28,465 nucleotides of DNA. Origin: Mobilitalea sp. GTDB taxonomy: Bacteria; Bacillota_A; Clostridia; Lachnospirales; Lachnospiraceae. A program made the translations under genes and the position numbers. Below are positions 14,711 to 22,154 of this stretch, one piece after another. Below the pieces are notes generated by a model. It was not told the origin of the DNA. It made no database searches and saw nothing but the letters and a program-made list of their open reading frames with translations. The DNA is taken from contig JARKQP010000055.1 of assembly GCA_029974875.1 (NCBI GenBank), positions 1-28,465 on the forward strand, read 5' to 3'. Position 1 is the first letter of the stretch. Every line of letters starts with the position of its first letter.

Positions 14711-15934
14711 TTATAGCTGCTCTTCCAAGAGCCAGTCAAGTACATTTCTCTTTTGGATTCCTTCGTAATCAGCGTTTCCAAATATCTCATCGAGTGTCAG
14801 CAGGTATTTGGGATAATTATCCGCTATCTTACGAAAGGGTGCCAGCTCTCTCTTCAGGGTTCCTTCATCCAACGTCGTGGCGGATACCTGGTAATAGGTG
14901 ATGCCGCTCGCCTTACGGGCGACAAAGTCCACCTCACTGCCATCATCAAGCTGCCCTACGCAGACATCATATCCTCGCCGGAGCAGTTCCAGATAAACGA
15001 TATTCTCAAGGATATGGCCGATATCACTGTCTTTGCCACGCACCAAAATATTTCGGAGTGCAATATCCACAGCATAATATTTGTTCTGCTGCGTGAGAAA
15101 CTGCTTACCCTTGATGTTATATCGCACAGCCTCGTAAACCATCAAACTATCTGTCAGTCCCCGAAGATACCGGTCTACCGTTTTTTGATCTACACCTTTT
15201 CCTTGGGATTTCAATGTGGCGGCAATTTTGGTGGGGGAGATGCGATTACCAATGTTGTGCAGTAAAAACTTCGTCACGTTTTCCAGCACATTAACATCCG
15301 ATACCTTGAGCCTTGCCACAATATCTTTCAACAACACGGTATTATAGATGTCTCGCAGATATTCTTTTGCTTCTGTGGATCCGTAACCGTATCGCAGGAT
15401 GTATGGGAAAGAGCTCATTTCCAGATACAAATTGAATTTTTCATTTTTAGGCAGAGCCTGCCTCGTTTCACTTAATCCGGAACAAAACTCCGAGAAGGAT
15501 AGAGGCAGCATCTTGAGTTCTACATATCGACCGGAAAGCCGGGTAGCCAGCTCGCCAGACATGAAGTAAGCATTTGACCCGGTGATATGCACATCACAAT
15601 TCTCTTTTAAAAACAAGCTGTTCACGACTTTTTCAAACTGCTTTACGTGCTGTACCTCATCTAAAAAAATATAATTCATCCGGTCCGGAAGTAAGCGTTC
15701 CTTGATATAATCATACAACGGGCGGTAGTCGCACAAGTCTTCGTATTCTACATCTTCAAAATTGAGGAAGATAATCTGTTTTTCCTCAATGCCATTTTGG
15801 TGCAGGTAATCCCGATAGATCTCAAATAGTGTTGATTTTCCACATCGGCGAACACCGGATAACACTTTAATTAGTTGCTTATCTTTATGACGTATCAGCC
15901 ACTCCAAATAAGCAATTCGGTTGATTCTTTTCAT
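14711..15934 (-). CDS. AAA-family ATPase with C-terminal DUF4143 domain
   Basis: The 407-residue protein has an N-terminal AAA_14-type P-loop domain: Walker A 'GVRRCGKST' at 27-35 and Walker B 'YIFLDEVQ' at 88-95. The C-terminal half is of the DUF4143 type, with a nuclease-like 'GSEVDFVAR' segment near residue 340. Such proteins are widespread in anaerobes, often in many copies per genome; their function is not established and they are not known to take part in sugar use. The gene lies on the opposite strand between two units that share promoter and terminator sequences, which suggests later insertion. It has an excellent promoter and an AGGAGGTGA ribosome site. A leading 'IDEVQ'-style motif and short spacing exclude an ABC ATPase. 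Confidence 0.88.
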   Translation of the reverse strand: MKRINRIAYLEWLIRHKDKQLIKVLSGVRRCGKSTLFEIYRDYLHQNGIEEKQIIFLNFEDVEYEDLCDYRPLYDYIKERLLPDRMNYIFLDEVQHVKQFEKVVNSLFLKENCDVHITGSNAYFMSGELATRLSGRYVELKMLPLSFSEFCSGLSETRQALPKNEKFNLYLEMSSFPYILRYGYGSTEAKEYLRDIYNTVLLKDIVARLKVSDVNVLENVTKFLLHNIGNRISPTKIAATLKSQGKGVDQKTVDRYLRGLTDSLMVYEAVRYNIKGKQFLTQQNKYYAVDIALRNILVRGKDSDIGHILENIVYLELLRRGYDVCVGQLDDGSEVDFVARKASGITYYQVSATTLDEGTLKRELAPFRKIADNYPKYLLTLDEIFGNADYEGIQKRNVLDWLLEEQL

Positions 15935-15958
15935 AGGTTCACCTCCTGTTATAAATTC

Positions 15959-15987
15959 ATTGTACTCCGTGAAATCGGAAAAGTCAA
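15959..15987 (-). promoter_or_regulatory. Promoter of the AAA/DUF4143 ATPase gene
   Basis: On the minus strand: TTGACT (plus 15982-15987), 17 bases, TACAAT (plus 15959-15964), followed about 15 bases later by AGGAGGTGA and the start codon. This near-consensus promoter suggests constitutive expression, unlike the element-bearing promoters nearby. The stretch 15988-16126 to its right holds nothing I recognise. Confidence 0.7.
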
Positions 15988-16126
15988 ATAAAGTTAGGAG
16001 TGTATTCCTTGTTTTAGAGTATGCCCTGATTTTCAGAAATATATTCCACTTAAGGCAGAAAAAACTACATTAGTATGTTTGCCAGAGCTAGGAATTTTCC
16101 TCACAAATCGAATAAACAAAATCGTA

Positions 16127-16181
16127 CTCATAGTCGAGATATGTTACAGATGGGAAATCCCTTTTACGAAGCATGACATTG
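16127..16181 (+). repeat. Conserved upstream element, copy 3
   Basis: The same element as at 10140 and 12070, 55 bases long because of one extra T (CCCTTTTACG versus CCCTTTGCG). It ends in the first bases of the -35 box of the symporter promoter. Similarity to copy 2 extends through the promoter to about 16216, covering roughly 90 bases with few differences. Confidence 0.82.
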
Positions 16182-16207
16182 TCTGTATGATCCATAGCAC
16201 ATAAAAT
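16179..16207 (+). promoter_or_regulatory. Promoter of the GPH symporter gene, abutting the conserved element
   Basis: TTGTCT at 16179-16184, exactly 17 bases, TAAAAT at 16202-16207. The spacer is nearly the same as in the GH2 promoter. The predicted start near 16214 gives a leader of about 98 bases before the chosen start codon. Confidence 0.65.
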
Positions 16208-16311
16208 TAGATTATAGGTAGACAGGTGCTATTACCGTAGTCGTGAGATTTACGTATCATGCATTACGTTAATATATGGTTTTACAATACAATGGTAAAG
16301 AGGAGAGAGCT

Positions 16312-17835
16312 ATGTTAAGAAGAACAAAAAAGCAATACCCGGAAAATTTTAAGACAACATTTGGTTTTTCAACAATGTCATGGTCTTATTCCAGTGCGGG
16401 TACATTTATGGGCACCTTTTTTATGATTTTCCTGACGGACTATTCGGGAATCGATACTGTTTTAGGTGCAGCCGGGACAGCGGCAGCATTTGGCACGATT
16501 CTGTTATTAATTGCCAGAATTGTGGATATCGTTGATGATCCCCTTCAAGCCTGGATCATTGATAGCTCCAAACCAGGCCGATTCGGAAAGTACCGCAAGT
16601 TTAATATGCTCCATATCATTGCCGTTACGGTTGCGATGATTGCGTTGTACGGTATCCCTGGCTTTGCAAAGGCCAATCCGGTGATACTCTGCATCTGGCT
16701 AGGCTTCTTCTATCTGATGTACGAATTTGGCCAGGCACTATATACATATCAGCCGCTGCTTCAAAATGTAACCTATGATACCCGTATCAGAACAAAGCTT
16801 ACAAAGCATTTCAGGGTGTGGCAGGTATTCTCCGTAGTTCCGGTGTATTTCTTTATACCTATTGTAACTTCAATCAATGGCTCCATAGGTAACATAGGAA
16901 AATCATTCTCACTACTGACTATAATCTTGATGGTAACCTTTGGAGTGATATCCTTGCTTGGAACTGCCAGTATTCATGAGAATACCAGCTCTTATGCAAA
17001 GCAGGGCAGTGATGGAATGATATCAATAAAATCAATCGGAAAAATGCTGCGCAATAATAAACCACTGCAGATAACCCTGGGGGGAATAGCGGTATGGGGC
17101 TTTGTATGGAGCTTAATTTCAGCCATCGGTATATATTTCCTTAAATGGTACTACTGTGCAGATTGGACAACAGGAGCAGTTGATGCCCAGAAATATGCGG
17201 GAATTTATTCGATCTATGCATTGGCTATGATTTTGCCAAACTTTATATCTCCATTTATATCCCAGCTTGTAGTTAAGAAGGCCGGAAGCACAATTAAAGG
17301 CTTCAGGGTTGGAGTGCTTGTGGGTATGCTGGTGAGCATTCTATTCTTTGTTATGTTTATTACCGGTATTTTAAAGATCAGTCCCTTCATCTTCATCGGG
17401 ATGTTTTTCCTGATGGGATTTTCCTTTGGTATTGCGTTTATTCCTCAATCATTACTATGGACGGAGAGTGCGGATTACGCAGAATACAAGGAGGGAAGAA
17501 AGATGTCTGCCATTGTAAATTCCTTAAACAGTATCCTTACAAAGGCGCAGACTGCAGTAACAACCTCACTTACGGGATTTATATTGGTGCTGGTGGGCTA
17601 TAGTGTGAACGCATCTACAGGGGCATATGCAGGTGATCTTGCAGGGATTCCTAAGATGCTTACAGGCTTTGGGATCTTTGTTAGTCTGGTACCTGCTGTA
17701 TTATGTCTACTAACATTATTAATCTTCTCAAAGTATCCATTAACGCCTGAAATGCAGTTAGAAGTAACCAGGGAATTAGCTGCAAGAAAATTGGAGAATG
17801 ATGTAGTGCCGGAACAGCAAGAACTCATTAGCTAA
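16312..17835 (+). CDS. GPH-family sugar:cation symporter
   Basis: This membrane protein of about 507 residues has around twelve hydrophobic segments and belongs to the glycoside-pentoside-hexuronide:cation symporter family within the MFS. Visible marks are 'IVDIVDDPLQAWIIDSSKPGRFGKYRKF' in two parts near residues 65-92, the first cytoplasmic loop, and 'ADYAEYKEGRKMSAIVNS' near 400, equivalent to the ADYGEWKTG loop of the family. It would import a glycoside with Na+ or H+. An ATG at 16276 is in frame, but ATG 16312 follows AGAGGAGAG and gives a family-like N-terminus. The gene shares its control element and terminator with the GH2 gene, so the two probably handle the same glycoside. Confidence 0.88.
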   Translation: MLRRTKKQYPENFKTTFGFSTMSWSYSSAGTFMGTFFMIFLTDYSGIDTVLGAAGTAAAFGTILLLIARIVDIVDDPLQAWIIDSSKPGRFGKYRKFNMLHIIAVTVAMIALYGIPGFAKANPVILCIWLGFFYLMYEFGQALYTYQPLLQNVTYDTRIRTKLTKHFRVWQVFSVVPVYFFIPIVTSINGSIGNIGKSFSLLTIILMVTFGVISLLGTASIHENTSSYAKQGSDGMISIKSIGKMLRNNKPLQITLGGIAVWGFVWSLISAIGIYFLKWYYCADWTTGAVDAQKYAGIYSIYALAMILPNFISPFISQLVVKKAGSTIKGFRVGVLVGMLVSILFFVMFITGILKISPFIFIGMFFLMGFSFGIAFIPQSLLWTESADYAEYKEGRKMSAIVNSLNSILTKAQTAVTTSLTGFILVLVGYSVNASTGAYAGDLAGIPKMLTGFGIFVSLVPAVLCLLTLLIFSKYPLTPEMQLEVTRELAARKLENDVVPEQQELIS

Positions 17836-17857
17836 TGATAAATTGAATGATAGATAA

Positions 17858-17948
17858 GACAAAGGAAGCACCGTATCATACATGAAAGTATGATACGGTG
17901 TTTCTAGATAAATATAGTGTTTTTATTCCCAATTGTTCACGGAAAGAA
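17858..17948. repeat. Terminator block, copy B (overlaps the 3' end of the second AraC gene)
   Basis: Near-identical to 14605-14693. Its right-hand 12 bases are coding: they carry the stop codon and last three codons of the minus-strand AraC gene that ends at 17937. The block is therefore complete here and truncated in function at copy A. Confidence 0.8.
17866..17903. terminator. Terminator between convergent symporter and AraC genes
   Basis: A 16-base stem (17866-17881 with 17888-17903) has only one GU pair and loop ATGAAA. It lies 30 bases after the symporter stop and 33 bases from the AraC stop. The plus strand continues TTTCTAG, a weak T tract; the stem length suggests it works in both directions. 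Confidence 0.8.
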
Positions 17949-18911
17949 GAAGCTCGCCGAATTGCGGTATTTAATCGGTGTCATTCCGACTTTTTTCTTA
18001 AAGAGATTAGTAAAGTTATTGATATCATGAATGCCTACCTCATGTGCAATTTTGGCAGCAGGAAGGTCGGTTGTTTTCAGCAGGACTTTAGCCTGATTGA
18101 TCCGCAAGGAAATCAAGTAATCATTTGGGGAGAACCCGGTGTATTTCTTGAATTCCTTCGAAAGATGGAATTTGCTGATGCTTGCAAAGTCTGCCAAGGA
18201 TTCCAAGGTTAAAGGGGAAACGTAGTTGTTTTCCATATATCGCATCAGGTATCGGATGTCCTGGGGAATATCATTTTTCTTTGAGGCCTCTTCTGAGCTG
18301 AGTAGAAGGAGGTGCGTGAGGATATTATCGATATGGTTGGAGGTCTGCCAATCCCGGTAAAGGCTGGAGGAGCTGTATATTTCCAATAGCTGCTCCAAGT
18401 AAATCTGGAACTTTCCTGTGACCGGCTCGTGAAAGACCGGATTATCATGCATACTATACTGGTGGCAGAAGGCTTCCAGCAGGGGACCATCCATATGAAG
18501 AATTCCCGTTACCCAGCTATCACCTTCCACTTTATACAGATGGGGTTCCATACAATTAATGAAGAAGCCGTCTTCTTTTGAAAGGTGATAGGTTTTTCCA
18601 TTATACTCCAGAGAACCATTGCCGGAGTAGGTATATAGGATTAAGAAGGAACGGAAGTTTTGGCGTTTGGTAAATGAGTTTTTTTCATAATGAAAGATAT
18701 TAAAATCCTGTACGTAAAAAAGATTTTTCTTAGCAAAGTCAGTAATCGGTGGGAGGGGAAAGGTATCTGCGCTGCCGACAATATCAAATTGGGAATTGAG
18801 AAGGTTTTCCCGTCTATATTTCGGATTATCAAGAATCTCTGAAGTTAGATTCTGCGAAGTAAGATGTCTATGATTGGTGGATGAGGTTATAAATTTTATT
18901 TTATCAAACAT
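17937..18911 (-). CDS. AraC-family transcriptional regulator (second)
   Basis: This regulator of about 324 residues has an N-terminal cupin-like sensor ('YTYSGNGSLEYNGKTYHLSKE', shortened here to its first motif around residue 95-115) and a C-terminal AraC domain: first helix-turn-helix 'TLESLADFASISKFHLSKEF', second 'PAAKIAHEVGIHDINNFTNLF', ending 'GMTPIKYRNS'. An in-frame ATG lies at 18998, but ATG 18911 follows AAGGGAGG at proper spacing and removes 29 poor N-terminal residues. It is convergent with the symporter gene and divergent from the metallo-hydrolase gene. It could control the metallo-hydrolase gene, the symporter/GH2 pair, or itself. It resembles the first AraC only in general domain plan. 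Confidence 0.87.
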   Translation of the reverse strand: MFDKIKFITSSTNHRHLTSQNLTSEILDNPKYRRENLLNSQFDIVGSADTFPLPPITDFAKKNLFYVQDFNIFHYEKNSFTKRQNFRSFLILYTYSGNGSLEYNGKTYHLSKEDGFFINCMEPHLYKVEGDSWVTGILHMDGPLLEAFCHQYSMHDNPVFHEPVTGKFQIYLEQLLEIYSSSSLYRDWQTSNHIDNILTHLLLLSSEEASKKNDIPQDIRYLMRYMENNYVSPLTLESLADFASISKFHLSKEFKKYTGFSPNDYLISLRINQAKVLLKTTDLPAAKIAHEVGIHDINNFTNLFKKKVGMTPIKYRNSASFFFP

Positions 18912-18937
18912 AGGATACCTCCCTTTCATCACCCAGT

Positions 18938-18974
18938 GTAATATGGATCCATTACGAGGACACGTAAGTCTTAC
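18938..18974. promoter_or_regulatory. Two palindromes in the leader of the second AraC gene
   Basis: ATGGATCCAT at 18943-18952 is a perfect palindrome with GTA and TAC close on either side (18938 and 18953). GTAAGTCTTAC at 18964-18974 is a second inverted repeat at the predicted transcription start. Either could be an autoregulatory operator; neither resembles the 54-base element. Confidence 0.25.
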
Positions 18975-18977
18975 TTC

Positions 18978-19006
18978 AATATATAACACTTTTTCCAAAC
19001 AGGCAA
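18978..19006 (-). promoter_or_regulatory. Promoter of the second AraC gene
   Basis: On the minus strand: TTGCCT (plus 19001-19006), 17 bases, TATATT (plus 18978-18983). Predicted start is near plus 18971, leaving a leader of about 60 bases. It uses the same TTGCCT -35 box as the GH2 promoter but without the conserved element. Confidence 0.55.
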
Positions 19007-19090
19007 GATTATATGATATTAACCCAATAAAAAATGATTACTTTCTTAAGCTGTAGAGATAAAATAATAATATGGAAGAAAGCTATCTAA

Positions 19091-19128
19091 TAATAAGAAA
19101 AACAAATTTTAATAAGAAAAACAAATTT
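19091..19128. repeat. Two perfect tandem 19-bp repeats upstream of the metallo-hydrolase gene
   Basis: The unit TAATAAGAAAAACAAATTT occurs at 19091-19109 and again directly at 19110-19128. A period of 19-21 bases on one face of the helix is typical of AraC-type direct-repeat sites. It lies in the 273-base gap between the divergent AraC and metallo-hydrolase genes. Confidence 0.7.
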
Positions 19129-19184
19129 GTGAAAATTCGGTTTGACCGACATGGCAGATTGTTATGTGGAGAAGGGAGCAGAGG

Positions 19185-20051
19185 ATGGAAGATATAAAAG
19201 ACATGATAAACAATGCAGATTACAGTAATATAGAATATTTCAGTACGGAGCTGCGCGATGGTATTTTTCTCATTGGTTTAGATATGGGAGGAGAGGGTGT
19301 AGACGGAAGGGAGATAAAGCCCGGGCATGCTACAAGCAATTCTTATTTGATTGTGGGAAAAGAAAAAGCACTGCTAATTGATTCTATGGCTGATAAACCA
19401 GGCTTCAAAGAGTTTGCGGAAAGTGTTGCGAAGGTTCCGGTTATGTTTGCCCTCAGCCATGGACATTTGGACCATATCATGAGGCTAAAGGATTTTGACG
19501 AATTCTGGCTTCATAAGGAGGATGAAGAGCTATTACATGGAGCATATGGAATGCCTGTTTATGAAGGGATTCCGGGGACAGTCCATTATCTTCAGCATGG
19601 GGATGCCATTGATCTTGGAGACCGCCTGGTGGAGGTCATTCATATAAAGGGTCACACGATGGGCAGCCTGCTATTTCTCGATAAGAAAACAAAAACCTTG
19701 ATATCAGGGGATACGATTGCCAGAAGATTGCTGTATGGGATTAGTGGCTGGGTGCCCATGGATGAATTTGCCAAATCGATTATGGAATTGGAAAAGCAAG
19801 ACTTTGATGGGATCTTGTCCGCACATGACCGGTTTCTGCTTCCCAAAAGCCATATACAATATATGATAGATACCATGTGCAAAATTAGAGACACGGATCA
19901 TAGACAAAGCTTTCTTAATATAGAGTTTATGCAGGCAGTTTCGGGAAATGAAGATGAAATCGAGTCCCAGGACATCACATTCCCAGCTGCATATATCGAT
20001 TCTGTTATAGCTTCCGTTGAAAAAATGAAAGAATGTCGGTCATTGCGGTAA
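19185..20051 (+). CDS. Metallo-beta-lactamase-fold hydrolase
   Basis: The protein of about 288 residues has the zinc-binding signature 'SHGHLDH' (residues 91-97), a further His in 'IKGHTMGSLLFLD', Asp in 'LISGDT', and a late His in 'ILSAHDRFLL'. These are the four to five ligand regions of the metallo-beta-lactamase fold. There is no signal peptide. The gene could start at ATG 19164, but AGAAGGGAG lies just before ATG 19185 at better spacing. Members act as thiolesterases, lactonases, phosphodiesterases or other hydrolases, and the substrate cannot be assigned. Its place beside a divergent AraC gene, among ester and glycoside hydrolases, makes a lactonase or esterase role possible. A stretch of hairpin repeats follows it. 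Confidence 0.85.
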   Translation: MEDIKDMINNADYSNIEYFSTELRDGIFLIGLDMGGEGVDGREIKPGHATSNSYLIVGKEKALLIDSMADKPGFKEFAESVAKVPVMFALSHGHLDHIMRLKDFDEFWLHKEDEELLHGAYGMPVYEGIPGTVHYLQHGDAIDLGDRLVEVIHIKGHTMGSLLFLDKKTKTLISGDTIARRLLYGISGWVPMDEFAKSIMELEKQDFDGILSAHDRFLLPKSHIQYMIDTMCKIRDTDHRQSFLNIEFMQAVSGNEDEIESQDITFPAAYIDSVIASVEKMKECRSLR

Positions 20052-20092
20052 GCTGGTCACATTCTTAATAAAATACAGCAGATTAGCTTAAA

Positions 20093-20155
20093 ATATAAGT
20101 TATGAGAAGTTGCATTTTAACTTCTCATAAAAGGCGCTGCTCTTGCGCCGTGCAT
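20093..20155. repeat. Intergenic hairpin repeat, unit 1
   Basis: Two hairpins in a row: TTATGAGAAGTT (20100-20111) pairs perfectly with AACTTCTCATAA (20119-20130), then GGCGC (20133-20137) pairs with GCGCC (20145-20149). The unit repeats at 20188 after 95 bases with few changes. It lies in the 327-base gap between the metallo-hydrolase and kinase genes. The first hairpin could also end the metallo-hydrolase transcript. Confidence 0.75.
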
Positions 20156-20159
20156 CGCG

Positions 20160-20189
20160 ATGATCGAATCATGGTCTTGATTCGATCAT
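20160..20189. repeat. Perfect 12-bp inverted repeat between the two hairpin units
   Basis: ATGATCGAATCA (20160-20171) and TGATTCGATCAT (20178-20189) are exact inverted repeats around TGGTCT. It joins unit 1 to unit 2, giving a near-continuous chain of stems. Confidence 0.7.
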
Positions 20190-20247
20190 ATAAGTTATGA
20201 GAAGTCGAATTTTAACTTCTCATAAAAGGCGCTGTCCTTGCGCGTGC
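20188..20247. repeat. Intergenic hairpin repeat, unit 2
   Basis: A second copy of unit 1, differing in the loop (CGAATTT versus TGCATTTT region) and by one base lost from the GCGCC arm. The long stem TTATGAGAAGT/ACTTCTCATAA is kept apart from one mismatch near the loop. Confidence 0.75.
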
Positions 20248-20250
20248 AAA

Positions 20251-20269
20251 GTGTGCCCGAAGGGCGCAC
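20251..20269. repeat. GC-rich hairpin closing the repeat region
   Basis: GTGTGCCC (20251-20258) pairs over eight positions, one GU, with GGGCGCAC (20262-20269) around GAA. No T run follows. The remaining 100 bases to the kinase gene are AT-rich and hold no promoter I can support. Confidence 0.55.
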
Positions 20270-20378
20270 CGATTATAGGATGAACTGGCTTCCTGTAATA
20301 CAAAGAAGTGGATTATAAGGATTTTATTTAGACTATTGTGGAATTATAAAACGGCGGATCTCTAATGAAAGGATACAT

Positions 20379-22154
20379 ATGGGAAATAGTTTAAAAAAGA
20401 AAATAAAATTCTGGAGCAGCTTTTCAAAAAGACTATTATTTATCGTATGTATAACAGTGATTCCTGTAAATATTCTTGCAGTAATAGTGAGCAGTATTGT
20501 CATAATGGAATCAAGGGACAGTATTACAGCTTCCTATAAAAATGAGCTGGATATCTATATGAGCAACAAGGTTTCCCTGATTAATAAGCTTGACGAAAGG
20601 TTTTTTGATTTTATAAAAGAGAATCTGGATACAATGACAGTCCATGGCGGCAGTAATGCAATATTAAGTATTAATATGGCTCAGGAATTAGGCAATATCC
20701 TGAATGCATATGACATTCAGGGGTTTACCTATCTGTGGGAGCAGCAGGAGGATGGCCGGCTCTATATGAAAGGCAATAAAAAGAAATATTCCCATGGAGA
20801 AGTTGAAAAATTAAAGCAGGAGCTTTGGGCCAGCAAAGAAAAAGAGGCAGGCACAAGCAGCTGGCATATCGTTTTCCTGAATGGGAGATATTTTTATTTC
20901 AACAATTATTCTTATACGAATTATAAGGTCGGGTTCGGAATCGACCTGCAGGCTGAGCTGAAGGAGTTATTGGAGCAGAAGCTGCATAAGAGCCTGTTTT
21001 TACTATTGAAATCTGGGGATTCAATATTATTGATGTCACCGGACGGAACAGCGGAGATGATATCTGGGACAGAGGCTGACCATTACTTAACCTCAGGGTT
21101 AAATAAAAACATCATTACCTGGAACTCTAATACCTTGAAAAATGAGATGGAGATATCCATCGCTAGTGAAGGGTTCTGGAAATCCGTCCCTGCCGTATAC
21201 TGGATGCTCCAGATCCTGGCGCTCTTTGGCATTGCCGGCATTGTTATCCTATGGAAAATGATACGTAAGCAGGTGATCTATCCGCTGGTGGTTCTTCATA
21301 AGGGGATGAAGAAGCTGGAGGAGAATGCCCTCCAGTATAGAATTAATGAAAAAGCAGAAACGAATGAATTTAAATATTTATTCGATGCCTTCAACCGGAT
21401 GGCGGATGATATTTTAAGATCCCATGAAAGGGATATACAGATGTACCAGATAGAGATTACCAATTTACGGCTCCAGGTGAACCCCCATATGCTGCTGAAT
21501 TCCTTTAACATGATCTACAGCCTGGCACAGACGAGAAATTATCAATGCATACAGGAATACTCCATGCATCTTGTGGAATATTTCCGCTATGTATTAAAGG
21601 AAAATGAGACATTGGTACCCCTGGCTTCAGAAATGAAATTTGTGACCAGCTTTATTGAAATACAGAAAATCCGTTTCCCGGGTGAATTCACAAGTGTCTA
21701 TAATATGGAGGACGGATTAAGCAATGCACTTGTGCCCCCGCTGATTATTGAAAATTTTGTGGAAAATGCAATGAAATACGCCAGAAAGCTTAACCAGGCT
21801 GTGGAGATATTAATTAATATCAGAAAGGAAAATGAAAAGCTTCTGATATCAATTTGTGATACTGGGAAGGGCATGGAGAAAGAGGTACTGGAGATTCTAA
21901 AAAAGGGTGAGATTTATATTGATAATAATGGGCAGAAGCATATCGGTATATGGAATTGCCGGCGCAGGCTGGAATCCTTCTTTGGTGATGCCGCAGTATT
22001 GAATATTACCAGTGTAAAGGGAGAAGGCACACAGGTCTGGATGGAGCTGCCATATATGGAGAAAGAGGCTGAGCAACTATTAGGACGGTGGAACCAGCCA
22101 CTGACTAAGGATATCCAACAAGGGGAGGGCAGGAATGAACCTATTGATTGTTGA
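20379..22154 (+). CDS. YesM-like membrane sensor histidine kinase
   Basis: The 591-residue protein has a membrane segment at about 18-42, an extracytoplasmic sensor region of about 220 residues, a second segment at about 270-292, a HAMP linker, and a kinase core of the LytS/YesM class. The phosphoacceptor is His370 in 'QVNPHMLLNSFNMI', close to the family form NPHFLYNTL. The ATP-binding N box is 'PPLIIENFVENAMKYA' and the G box 'CDTGKGME'. YesM-type kinases sense extracellular oligosaccharides, often through a binding protein, and signal to a YesN-type partner. Here the partner gene starts 20 bases before this gene ends, in another frame, implying coupled translation. The ribosome site is AAAGGA. 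Confidence 0.9.
   Translation: MGNSLKKKIKFWSSFSKRLLFIVCITVIPVNILAVIVSSIVIMESRDSITASYKNELDIYMSNKVSLINKLDERFFDFIKENLDTMTVHGGSNAILSINMAQELGNILNAYDIQGFTYLWEQQEDGRLYMKGNKKKYSHGEVEKLKQELWASKEKEAGTSSWHIVFLNGRYFYFNNYSYTNYKVGFGIDLQAELKELLEQKLHKSLFLLLKSGDSILLMSPDGTAEMISGTEADHYLTSGLNKNIITWNSNTLKNEMEISIASEGFWKSVPAVYWMLQILALFGIAGIVILWKMIRKQVIYPLVVLHKGMKKLEENALQYRINEKAETNEFKYLFDAFNRMADDILRSHERDIQMYQIEITNLRLQVNPHMLLNSFNMIYSLAQTRNYQCIQEYSMHLVEYFRYVLKENETLVPLASEMKFVTSFIEIQKIRFPGEFTSVYNMEDGLSNALVPPLIIENFVENAMKYARKLNQAVEILINIRKENEKLLISICDTGKGMEKEVLEILKKGEIYIDNNGQKHIGIWNCRRRLESFFGDAAVLNITSVKGEGTQVWMELPYMEKEAEQLLGRWNQPLTKDIQQGEGRNEPIDC

Noticed and set aside
14753..15265. Plus-strand open frame of 170 codons
   Set aside because: It is fully antisense to the ATPase gene, whose P-loop motifs, promoter and ribosome site are clear.
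10140..16181. The three 54-base elements as ends of an insertion sequence or transposon
   Set aside because: All copies are in the same orientation, each lies at a promoter, and no transposase or target duplications are visible between them.
20093..20247. Possible CRISPR array
   Set aside because: Only two units exist, the spacer is itself a perfect inverted repeat, and no cas genes are near. Each unit is a double hairpin, unlike CRISPR repeats.
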